Shown here: one piece after another, positions 32,443-40,600 of the stretch | Layout: every line of letters begins with the position of its first letter | Position numbering within the stretch: position 1 is the stretch's first letter | Origin: Bacteroidales bacterium UBA1754 | Lineage (GTDB): Bacteria; Bacteroidota; Bacteroidia; Bacteroidales; Paludibacteraceae | NCBI GenBank assembly: GCA_002315615.1 | Contig: DCHK01000017.1 | Coordinates: 1 to 42,847 of the forward strand | DNA: 42,847 nt | Direction of reading: 5' to 3' | Notes under the pieces: generated by a model | What the model saw: only the letters and a program-made list of their open reading frames with translations | Database searches by the model: none | Told to the model about the DNA's origin: nothing | Made by a program: the position numbers and the translations under genes

Positions 32443-33441
32443 TTATTTTGTAATAACACGTGCCATTTCACAAACTTTGTTTGAATATCCCCATTCGTTG
32501 TCATACCATGCACAAACTTTAACGAAAGTAGGATCCAATTGGATACCAGCTTTAACGTCGAAGATAGAAGTGCGAGCATCGTTGCGGAAGTCTGTTGAAA
32601 CAACAGCTTCGTCAGTATAACCAAGGATACCTTTCAATTCGCCTTCAGAAGCTTCTTTCATTGCAGCGCAGATTTCGTCGTAAGAAACTGCTTTGTTCAA
32701 TTCGCAAGTCAAGTCAACGAAAGATACGTCAGAAGTAGGAACACGAAGAGACATACCAGTCAATTTACCATTCAATTCAGGAAGAACTACACCTACAGCT
32801 TTAGCTGCGCCAGTTGATGAAGGAATGATATTTTCAAGGATTCCACGACCACCACGCCAGTCTTTCTTAGAAGGACCGTCAACTGTTTTTTGAGTTGCAG
32901 TTGCAGCGTGTACAGTAGTCATCAAACCACGTTTGATACCGAATTTATCGTTCAACACTTTAGAGATTGGTGCCAAACAGTTAGTTGTACAAGATGCGTT
33001 AGAGATGATAGCTTCACCTTTGTAAGTTTTGTCATTTACACCATAAACAAACATAGGAGTTTTGTCTTTTGCAGGAGCTGACATAATAACTTTCTTAGCA
33101 CCAGCTTTCAAGTGAGCTTCAGCAAGTTCAGCTGTCAAGAAGAAACCAGTTGATTCAACAACTACATCTACGTTCAAAGCACCCCAAGTGATGTTTACTG
33201 GATCTTTTTCTGCGAAGATTTGGATTTTGTTTCCGTCAACGATCAAGTAGTTTCCATCTACTTTAATGTCGTGGTTGAACTGACCGTGTACTGAATCGTA
33301 TTTAAGCATGTAAGCCAAATAATCAGCATCCAAAAGGTCATTGATACCTACTACTTGAATGTCATTTCCAAAGTTTTCTACTGCAGCGCGGAAAACCATA
33401 CGGCCGATACGACCGAAACCGTTAATACCTAATTTGATCAT
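32443..33441 (-). CDS. gap: Glyceraldehyde-3-phosphate dehydrogenase
   Basis: A 332-residue glycolytic enzyme that oxidises and phosphorylates glyceraldehyde 3-phosphate with NAD. The Rossmann start is LGINGFGRIGRMVFRAA. The catalytic cysteine is Cys151 in SNASCTTNCLAP, and TVDGPSKKDWRGGRG, LPELNGKLTGMSLRVPT and the terminal WYDNEWGYSNKV are present. A TTTG-N20-TATCTTTG promoter (33511-33480 on the minus strand) and a terminator at 32371-32404 make it an independent unit. Confidence 0.98.
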   Translation of the reverse strand: MIKLGINGFGRIGRMVFRAAVENFGNDIQVVGINDLLDADYLAYMLKYDSVHGQFNHDIKVDGNYLIVDGNKIQIFAEKDPVNITWGALNVDVVVESTGFFLTAELAEAHLKAGAKKVIMSAPAKDKTPMFVYGVNDKTYKGEAIISNASCTTNCLAPISKVLNDKFGIKRGLMTTVHAATATQKTVDGPSKKDWRGGRGILENIIPSSTGAAKAVGVVLPELNGKLTGMSLRVPTSDVSFVDLTCELNKAVSYDEICAAMKEASEGELKGILGYTDEAVVSTDFRNDARTSIFDVKAGIQLDPTFVKVCAWYDNEWGYSNKVCEMARVITK

Positions 33442-33479
33442 TTTTTTATGTAATTAATAAGTGTTTTAAAATTCTCTTG

Positions 33480-33511
33480 CAAAGATATATTTTTTTGACT
33501 TTTTCGACAAA
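33480..33511 (-). promoter_or_regulatory. Promoter of gap (TTTG and TATCTTTG)
   Basis: On the minus strand TTTG (33511-33508) and TATCTTTG (33487-33480) are 20 bases apart, close to consensus and appropriate for a highly expressed gene. Confidence 0.7.
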
Positions 33512-33515
33512 AAAA

Positions 33516-33962
33516 TTAGAATATAAATGTAATATTCGGAAATTGTTTTTTTACGCTTTCTTTCTTTTCAGCCGACCATTCTGCCAAATCGGTTATTTTT
33601 ATCACTTTAAGGTTTGGCATATCTTTCAAGAAATCAGGCAATTTGTTCAAATAATGATTACCTGACAAATCTATACATTGCAATTCTTTCAAATCTTTAA
33701 TTGCTTCAGGAATTGTTCCTACACGATTAAAAGATACGTTAATAAATTTCACATTTTTAGCAACAAACACTTCTTGAGGAATTGTTGTCAATTTTGGAGT
33801 TTGCATTGACAAATCAATCATTGTAGAAGTTGAATCAATTTCTGATATTTCTGTTGTCATTAAGTAGAAATCTACATTTTGGCAACATAAACTATCTACA
33901 TTCTGCGCATTTACCGTAAGAGCCAATGCAATAAATGAACAAATACAAATAAATTTCTTCAT
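33516..33962 (-). CDS. Small secreted leucine-rich-repeat protein
   Basis: A 148-residue exported protein. Signal peptide MKKFICICSFIALALTVNAQ. The mature part carries about three LRR-like units: MIDLSMQTPKLTTIPQEVF, KFINVSFNRVGTIPEAIKDL and QCIDLSGNHYLNKLPDFLKD, then LKVIKITD. This fits a short protein-binding solenoid in the periplasm or at the surface; the ligand is unknown. An upstream ATG (33989) is in frame but lies three bases after the -7 box (33992-33999), where the transcript would start, so the ATG at 33962 is preferred and also starts the signal peptide cleanly. Confidence 0.75.
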   Translation of the reverse strand: MKKFICICSFIALALTVNAQNVDSLCCQNVDFYLMTTEISEIDSTSTMIDLSMQTPKLTTIPQEVFVAKNVKFINVSFNRVGTIPEAIKDLKELQCIDLSGNHYLNKLPDFLKDMPNLKVIKITDLAEWSAEKKESVKKQFPNITFIF

Positions 33963-33991
33963 AATTTTCACTTTTTTTTGATTAAACATCG

Positions 33992-33999
33992 CAAAGTTA
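33992..33999 (-). promoter_or_regulatory. -7 box (TAACTTTG) of the LRR gene
   Basis: Matches TAnnTTTG on the minus strand; it decides against the ATG at 33989 as the start codon. Confidence 0.55.
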
Positions 34000-34080
34000 A
34001 AATATTTATTTCAAATAGAAAGTTTTATGTGCAAAAAAAACTCTTTACAATTTACATACTATATATATGTAAAAAAGCAT

Positions 34081-34088
34081 TACCTTTG
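34081..34088 (+). promoter_or_regulatory. -7 box (TACCTTTG) next to the mnmE start
   Basis: Matches TAnnTTTG and ends six bases before the mnmE ATG at 34095, which would give a leaderless or nearly leaderless mRNA. Confidence 0.5.
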
Positions 34089-34094
34089 TTTATT

Positions 34095-35486
34095 ATGAAA
34101 AACGAAAATACTATATGTGCCATATCTACGGCTCCTGGGATAGGTGGAATTGCCGTCATTCGCGTATCAGGAAATAATGCTTTAAATGTGTGCGATAAGA
34201 TTTACACCGCCACTAACGGCAAAAGTCTTTTGGAGCAAAAAGGATACACCATCTCTTTTGGCAGAATTATTGATGGCAATAATATTATAGACGAAGTGCT
34301 TGTCAGTGTTTTCCTTGCGCCACACTCTTTTACGGGCGAAAATTGTGTAGAAATTTCGTGCCACGGTTCACAATTCATTCAGCAAGAAATATTGCGACTA
34401 CTTATTTCTAATGGTTGCTCGATGGCAATGCCAGGCGAATTTACGCAACGTGCATTTCTCAACGGAAAAATGGACCTAAGTCAGGCCGAAGCAGTGGCAG
34501 ATGTTATTGCATCGCAGTCGGCTGCAGCACACCGTTTGGCAATGCAACAAATGCGTGGAGAGTTTTCAAACGAACTTATAAAACTTCGTTCTCAATTGCT
34601 CGATTTCACTTCGCTTATTGAGTTGGAACTTGATTTTTCGGAAGAAGATATAGAATTTGCAGATAGAACAAAGTTGAAAGAACTTGCAAATGAAATTGAA
34701 CGCAAAATATTGAAACTTACCGATTCATTTTCAACGGGAAATGCTATTAAAAATGGTATTCCAGTAGCCATTATAGGCGAGACTAACGCAGGAAAATCAA
34801 CATTGCTTAACGTGCTTGTTGGTGAAGAACGTGCCATTGTTTCCGAAATTCACGGCACCACGCGCGACATTATAGAAGACACTGTAAATCTGCACGGTGT
34901 ACAATTCCGTTTTATTGATACCGCAGGCATTAGAGACACATCAGACACTATAGAAAACCTTGGCATTGAACGTTCGTACAAAGCCATAGAAAAAGCAAAT
35001 ATCGTTCTTTGGGTTATCAACTCTTTGCGCTACAAATCTTCTATGGAATGGTTGGAAGAAAAAGTATTACCACGCGTAAAAGACAAAAAATTGGTATTGG
35101 TTTTCAACAAAATTGATATGGTGAACAGCGACGAGTTAGGCGAGATAAAAAAATCTTTTGCCAATTACAATGCCGACACCATTTTCATTTCTGCTAAGCA
35201 ACAAAAAAACACCGACGAACTAAAAGAACTACTTTACAGCGTAGCGCAACTGCCCGAAATGGGAGAAAACGATATTACCATAACGAATATCCGCCATTAC
35301 GAAGCATTGCAAAATGCACACTCGGCAATTGTACGCGTTATAAATGGACTAAAGGACAACATTTCTGGCGACTTTGTAAGTCAAGATATTCGTGAGTGCC
35401 TACACTACCTCGGCGAAATAACTGGTACAATCACTACCGACGAGATTCTCGGCAACATTTTTAGCAAATTTTGCATCGGAAAATAG
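34095..35486 (+). CDS. mnmE: tRNA modification GTPase MnmE
   Basis: A 463-residue GTPase that, with MnmG, modifies U34 of certain tRNAs (cmnm5U). The N-terminal tetrahydrofolate-binding domain begins TICAISTAPGIGGIAVIRVSG, with HSFTGENCVEISCHG and MPGEFTQRAFLNGKMDLSQAEAVADVI. The G domain has G1 GETNAGKST (228-236), G3 DTAGIRDT (275-282) and G4 NKID. The C-terminus ends in the catalytic FCIGK. The start at 34095 matches the family; the frame is open further upstream but through the promoter. A gene that ended here without a plus-strand T-rich terminator is followed by the element junction at about 35541. Confidence 0.97.
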   Translation: MKNENTICAISTAPGIGGIAVIRVSGNNALNVCDKIYTATNGKSLLEQKGYTISFGRIIDGNNIIDEVLVSVFLAPHSFTGENCVEISCHGSQFIQQEILRLLISNGCSMAMPGEFTQRAFLNGKMDLSQAEAVADVIASQSAAAHRLAMQQMRGEFSNELIKLRSQLLDFTSLIELELDFSEEDIEFADRTKLKELANEIERKILKLTDSFSTGNAIKNGIPVAIIGETNAGKSTLLNVLVGEERAIVSEIHGTTRDIIEDTVNLHGVQFRFIDTAGIRDTSDTIENLGIERSYKAIEKANIVLWVINSLRYKSSMEWLEEKVLPRVKDKKLVLVFNKIDMVNSDELGEIKKSFANYNADTIFISAKQQKNTDELKELLYSVAQLPEMGENDITITNIRHYEALQNAHSAIVRVINGLKDNISGDFVSQDIRECLHYLGEITGTITTDEILGNIFSKFCIGK

Positions 35487-35500
35487 ACTGAATATTGATG

Positions 35501-35537
35501 AAAAAAGCGACTTTTTGTTTTTAACACAAAAAATCGC
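35501..35537 (-). terminator. Minus-strand intrinsic terminator (likely of the host ssrA gene)
   Basis: A 12-bp stem with one mismatch (35507-35518 with 35526-35537). Read on the minus strand it is followed by six T (35506-35501). It lies four bases beyond the ssrA-like 3' end, exactly where that gene's terminator should be, and may also slow plus-strand transcription from mnmE. Confidence 0.7.
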
Positions 35538-35540
35538 CCA

Positions 35541-35553
35541 GTGGAGCTGGAGG
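35541..35553 (-). other. Putative att site: 3'-end sequence of tmRNA (ssrA) or a tRNA
   Basis: The minus-strand sequence CCTCCAGCTCCAC matches the conserved 3' end of tmRNA as I remember it. The sequence next to it is not a T-arm, so only the terminal fragment is present. Such a remnant is what an element integrated into the 3' end of ssrA leaves at its distal junction. The intact gene should lie at the other end of the element, outside this window. Confidence 0.55.
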
Positions 35554-35593
35554 CAATCAGATGATATATGATTTTTAATAAGTTAAAAACGAA

Positions 35594-35758
35594 TGTAGCA
35601 AAAAGTGTAGCAAAAGACCCTTTGGTAGTTTTGTAAATTGCTGATATTCAATATATTACACGTAAAAACTCCAAAGGCTCCTCGAACCTTTGATTTTTTT
35701 TACTGAAAATCATATAGTTAAGACACAGTGTAGCATATTTTTTAATAAAAGTGTAGCA
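35594..35758 (+). repeat. Four TGTAGCA direct repeats (probable integrase arm-type sites)
   Basis: Copies at 35594-35600, 35606-35612, 35729-35735 and 35752-35758, three of them as GTGTAGCA. The pairs are spaced 12 and 23 bases start to start. Clustered short direct repeats beside an att core are typical arm sites of tyrosine recombinases. Confidence 0.65.
35619..35677. repeat. Imperfect inverted repeat between the arm-site pairs
   Basis: CCTTTGGTAGTTTT (35619-35632) is nearly the reverse complement of AAAAACTCCAAAGG (35664-35677). It may be a recombinase or accessory-factor site. Confidence 0.6.
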
Positions 35759-35769
35759 AAAATAAAAAA

Positions 35770-35805
35770 AATCGCACGAATAAACGTGCGATTCTCATAA
35801 TTTTT
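35770..35805. terminator. Hairpin terminator at the end of the element operon
   Basis: A perfect 9-bp stem AATCGCACG (35770-35778) with CGTGCGATT (35785-35793) and a six-base loop. On the minus strand it is followed by a T-rich stretch (35769-35763), so it probably ends the RadA-helicase-methylase operon. Confidence 0.75.
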
Positions 35806-35872
35806 TTGTTGTTAAAACAATTCTACTTTCCTAAAAATTATGAAAGAGAATGATAGAGAAAGTTCAGCAACT

Positions 35873-35927
35873 TACGATTTGCAGCACAAGTGAGCTATTT
35901 ATAAGCCTGCGCTATCTACGATTTGCA
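35873..35927 (+). repeat. 11-bp direct repeat TACGATTTGCA
   Basis: Exact copies at 35873-35883 and 35917-35927, 44 bases apart start to start, just outside the 3' end of the RadA-like gene. Confidence 0.7.
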
Positions 35928-35942
35928 CGTCTGCAACATATA

Positions 35943-37547
35943 TTAAAATACATTTATCACAGAGTTTCCACCGAAACGATTTTTTTCGGCATTGGCTGTT
36001 TTATTTTCGACTTTTACGATTACATCAACATCGTGTCCAAATGTATTCTGACCTCTAAACTGACCATCTTTTGTTGTTTGGAAAATATAAACGAATGTTT
36101 TTCCTTTTCCTATCTCTCTCAGTTCTTCGGGTTCAATATTCATTGAATTGACAGAATCAATAAAAATAACATCGTAATTTGATATATTCTTTGGCAATGT
36201 ATCTACAATAGAAAGATTTTTATCATCTGCTCCGAGACGCTCTAATTTTTCTTGCAATGTATATGAAAATCCCTCCTCGTGAGCAACATACAATACTTTT
36301 TGATTATGTTGAGAAGCCAAGTATTTTGCAAATTGCAGGGAAAGTGTAGATTTTCCGCTTCCAGCCTTTCCGTAAATCATCATTTTGTAAGGTTGAGATG
36401 GATTTCCGACTAATGCTCTCCACTTGCCAGTGAATTTCATTGGAGAAAAATGTTTCTTCATAAATTCGACAGAGCCGAGAGGAGTTCCTGTTTTGCATAC
36501 ACAACCGTCGATACCAGCAATACCATACAAGCCATTAAGCATTTGCTCACTTGCTTCGGGAGTATTTGTTTTTCCACTTACGTAATCATCGCAAGATTTT
36601 TTAATCTGCTTAATCTCATTATCGAATCCGCAACCGTCTGCCGATAACTTTGAAATTCGTTCAATTAGTTTTTTCGCTTTATCTTTTACGCCTTCTTTTC
36701 CTTGTATTGAAATAAAAGACTTTATAATTTTAGCACATTCGCTTACTGCGTATTTTTTTACAATATCAGTAAGTTTATCGACATTCTCAATTTCAATTTT
36801 AATAGAACCGTTTGCTGATAAAATTTTAATTAGGTTTTTCTGTACTTGCATAATTTCATCGGCGTACTTGCTTGTTTTGCGAATCTTTTTCTCTACGATT
36901 GCTTTTTGTAATCCTGAAAGAGTTCTTCTTGCTGCTTCTTTTGCTTCTGAAACAGTTTTACCGTTAAGTTTAGCATAGCGTTTGATGTAGGTGATTTCAG
37001 GGGAGAGAACTTCAACATATTCGCCACTAAACTCTATTTTTTTAGATTTCTTTTTCGTTTCTTTTCTGTAAAGCGTTTTTACAACCTTGTCATCACTGCT
37101 AATTATTTCAATTTTAGCAGTAATATTATCCATTCCAAAAATTCTTTTAGCTTCTTTCTCTGCTTCTTTAAGACTTTGGAAAATGTTATCAAGAGATTCT
37201 TCGCTACTTGTTTCTTCATAAGAATCTTCGCCTGTCTTTTCGTAGCAAACCAAAGTAAAATTTTTCTTTTCTTTCGGTTGTTTTTCAGGTTTTTTCTTAG
37301 GTTCTTCCTTATCGTCATCTTCGTCGTTTTTATAACCATTTTCTTTACTTGCTTCAAGCTCTTTATTTACCGCAGAAATAAATTTGTTGAGCATTTCTTT
37401 TGCTTCATCGTCCAAAAATTCTTTCAAATCTTCGTAACTTTCTGCTGTTTCGAGAAAACCGTTATTCGTTCCGATTTCTACAATTTCAGGACTTAATTTT
37501 TCTTTAATTTCGTCCCATTTACTGTTAATGTTCTGAATTGTAATCAT
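35943..37547 (-). CDS. Large mobile-element protein with RadA/RecA-like C-terminal ATPase
   Basis: A 534-residue protein. Residues 1-95 are charged and partly low-complexity (DEDDDKEEPKKKPEKQPKEKK). A small alpha/beta unit (about 96-162) is followed by a helical region with ITYIKRYAKLNGKTVSEAKE and LQKAIVEKKIRKTSKYADEI (about 185-235), of a kind I associate with polyvalent proteins of Bacteroidota elements. The C-terminal ATPase (about 375-534) has Walker A YGKAGSGKST (393-400), Walker B DVIFIDSVNSM (460-465) and FGHDVDVIVKVEN...KNRFGG (522-526), the KNRFG signature of RadA. It probably acts on DNA repair, recombination or replication of the element. It is the last gene before the terminator at 35770. 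A 138-base gap separates it from the helicase gene. Confidence 0.75.
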   Translation of the reverse strand: MITIQNINSKWDEIKEKLSPEIVEIGTNNGFLETAESYEDLKEFLDDEAKEMLNKFISAVNKELEASKENGYKNDEDDDKEEPKKKPEKQPKEKKNFTLVCYEKTGEDSYEETSSEESLDNIFQSLKEAEKEAKRIFGMDNITAKIEIISSDDKVVKTLYRKETKKKSKKIEFSGEYVEVLSPEITYIKRYAKLNGKTVSEAKEAARRTLSGLQKAIVEKKIRKTSKYADEIMQVQKNLIKILSANGSIKIEIENVDKLTDIVKKYAVSECAKIIKSFISIQGKEGVKDKAKKLIERISKLSADGCGFDNEIKQIKKSCDDYVSGKTNTPEASEQMLNGLYGIAGIDGCVCKTGTPLGSVEFMKKHFSPMKFTGKWRALVGNPSQPYKMMIYGKAGSGKSTLSLQFAKYLASQHNQKVLYVAHEEGFSYTLQEKLERLGADDKNLSIVDTLPKNISNYDVIFIDSVNSMNIEPEELREIGKGKTFVYIFQTTKDGQFRGQNTFGHDVDVIVKVENKTANAEKNRFGGNSVINVF

Positions 37548-37685
37548 TTTATAAAAAAAATTAGTTAAAAAAATATTATATTGTTTGTATTTGTAAATTA
37601 TTTTGTTTTACTTTGCAAGAAACAGACATTTCAGCTTGTAAATTCCCACTGGACGATTGTGTCGGGCAACGCTGGAATGTTTTTT

Positions 37686-40600
37686 TTATTGCCTATTTGT
37701 ATAGAAAGTTATTAACACTCCTGTTTTGCTTTTACGATTTATATCTATTACAACACGATAACGAATATTGTTTTTTACACATTCGTAAATGTGCCTTTTA
37801 CCACCTTCTTCAACGTGTGGCTCTACTGATTTAATAATATCACCAATTTTTACTATTTCGCCAGCGGTAACATAATCTTGTTTTACACCAAAATGCTTAA
37901 TGAGTATATGCTTAGAGCCAAACTCATAATTGTGCGCTACTATTTTTAGAATATTAAACATTCCTAATAAATCAGTCATTTGAATCGTTTTAACGCTATC
38001 TGTTTCAGTAAATGCTTCATATATATCAGATTCCTCATTAGTCAACTCTCTGCCACCAATTTCCATTATGAATTGTGCGATTTTCTTTTCGTGTTCTGTT
38101 TCTGCACCTTCTAAACCATCAATCAATTTTATTTTTGCTTTTGCCATTTTCATTTTTAGCATTAACGCCTTTGCTCGTTTTTGTTTTAGCTCGTCATCAT
38201 TACCATTATCAGATTGCTTAACATCATCTTGATTAGGCAAAGAATTGTTTGGCAATTCTTTATTTGGGTCGAACGGGATAGAAAGAATATAATTAGTTGA
38301 TTTGAACTCATCAACACGTTCATCGAGCGACTTGCCAACAACATTCATTTCTTTTTTCTTCTGTACGATTTCTTCATAAATAGTATCGTAATGTTCGGGA
38401 GAAGAAAGAAAATCATATTCTTCTTGTGCCTTTTGCATATCTTTTTGGTAAGATTCTGTTACTTTTGAAATATCATCATTTCGAGTGTAGCCTTTTGGCT
38501 CCAAAATACTTCTTTCTGCCTTAGCTATTGTAGAAACCATTTCTGACATTTCTGTTGCATACCAAGATGTATAAGCACTGAAATGTTCAAATTTTCTCGA
38601 CATTTTCAAAATTTCCTTATCATCAAAACTTGACTTTTGCAAGAAAGCCTTACATTCATCAAACATTTCGAGCGTTTTAACGATTTTTTCACGTTTTTCC
38701 TTATCGAGTTTATCGAGTTGCTCTTTCGTTGGGCGTAAAGAAATAATATCGTTGTAGTTCTCAGCGTTTTGAATTGTATCTCTCATTGCTTTGAGAACTC
38801 TCTCTCTGCTTGTTTTTAGTCGCTCGTTTTTGTATGCAAAATCTTTTAGTTCGTCAATTTTTTGTTTGCAAACTAATACATCACGATTGTATTGCACTTT
38901 TTCGCCGTCAATTTTTACTTTCGCAAGTTTATTTACATCAGTTACGAGTGCATATTTTACTTCATCAGGGTCAAGCGAATCTACATTCAATACGTTTCCT
39001 CTATCTCCACGATACCAAATATCATTTATTCGGCTTGTTTTTTCCTCAATCTTTTGGAAGACAAATGTGTCCATCGAGTTTTGCATTAAAGGAAGCACAA
39101 TTCTGACGTACTGGTTTTTGTTACCCTGTCTCCAGATACGCCCCTCTAATTGTTGAATATTTGTAGGATTCCAATCGGGGTATAAATTATAAAGAACAGT
39201 AGAACGTTTTTGAAGATTAACACCTTCTCTAATTGTTGCAGTTCCAATAATTACTTTAATTATACCTTCGTTGAAAGCACGCATATAGTCGTCTTTTTTA
39301 TCTACCGTAGAGCAAGTTTCGCTGTTCATTATTTCAACCTCGTCGAATTTCTTTTTACTCCACGAAACAGACAAACCACGCTTAAATCCAACAATATTTA
39401 TAAGATAGTCTTTGATGTAAGAAAAATAAGTTGCTCCTCTGTTTGAAAATATGATTTGTCCTGAGCATTCTTCTCCGTTATCTTCGTGGAATTTTTTTAC
39501 ACTTTCAATACAATCACAAGCATACTTTATTTTTGGACTTCTTTCTACAAAGTCGTTGTAGTCTTGTGGTATTTCGTGAGTATAAAGGAATGGAGAAAGT
39601 GCATTGTTCAAACTTTCAGAAAGTCCTCGCAATAAATTTTTCAAATCATCTTTAGAGTGAGCATTAAGTCCTTTGTCAATTTTTTCATTGATTTCTTCTT
39701 GATTTTCCTGTTGCTCTTCGTTAAGTTTTAGGTATGTCAAAATTTGGTCCTTATTGTTCAATCTTTTAGATTCGAGATAAAGACGTGGCAAATTGACTTT
39801 TGTAGGACGTTTAACTCCAGCTTCTTCGCCTGTTTTATAATTAAAGTGATTGTAGATTAGTTGTTGTAAAATAATTCTGTTTCTAAATTTTTTAACAACG
39901 TCTGCGTCCACAATGTCTCCTGCTGCATTAACAACGCTTTCTTTTTGTTCTTCAATAAATGTTTCACAAAATTCTTCAATGTTTCTGTAACCTGCTTCTG
40001 TTAAATCTTGATAGCCTACAATGGTAAGCATTGAGTATATTTCCAATGGAGAATTTGTGAATGGAGTTGCTGTTAGCAACATAACATTTCCACCAAATTT
40101 ACGCTGTGTATAATTTGCCAGTAAAAACAATTTTAATCCACGAGCGGACGGTTCTCCTCCCGACTGTTGATTGAATTTTTTTTGTTGTCCCTGTGTAGTT
40201 ACCGAGCAGAATACATTTTTTGCATTATGCGCTTCATCATAAACAATATAATCAAATCCGCACTCATCGAAATTCAGCACTGTACCTTTGTTTCCTTTTC
40301 CGATTGATTCTTCGATTCTCTGCATTACTTTTAATGCTGTTTTAGGTTTTACAGCATTAACATCTTGCAAAAGAATGTGCTTCATTTCTTCGCATAATTC
40401 ATCGCTGACGCTATCTGAAAATCCAAGTTTTCCAAATCCCTCGTATGTTACAATAGTTATTGTGTTTGGTTGAACATCTTTTATGCTATATTTTACTCCC
40501 GTACCAAGATTGTACCAATCGTTTATTGTTACGCCTGTACCAAACAAAACTCCTGTGCAATCTTCAGTACCAAGTATTTCGGAAATCCAGTTTCTATATG

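Larger units (their letters stand above)
35487..35942. other. Intergenic region holding the element junction
   Basis: The 456 bases between mnmE and the RadA-like gene contain, in order, the minus-strand terminator, the att remnant, two TGTAGCA repeats, an inverted repeat, two more TGTAGCA repeats, a terminator hairpin and an 11-bp direct repeat. No convincing gene is present; the plus-strand frame starting at 35850 runs antisense into the RadA-like gene. Confidence 0.7.

Noticed and set aside
35850..36146. 98-residue plus-strand frame near the element junction
   Set aside because: More than half is antisense to the RadA-like gene; no motif and no promoter.
37548..37685. Possible promoter or terminator in the gap between helicase and RadA-like genes
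   Set aside because: Only a weak ATTCC/GGAAT pairing and a near-match TAATTTTT are present; neither is convincing.
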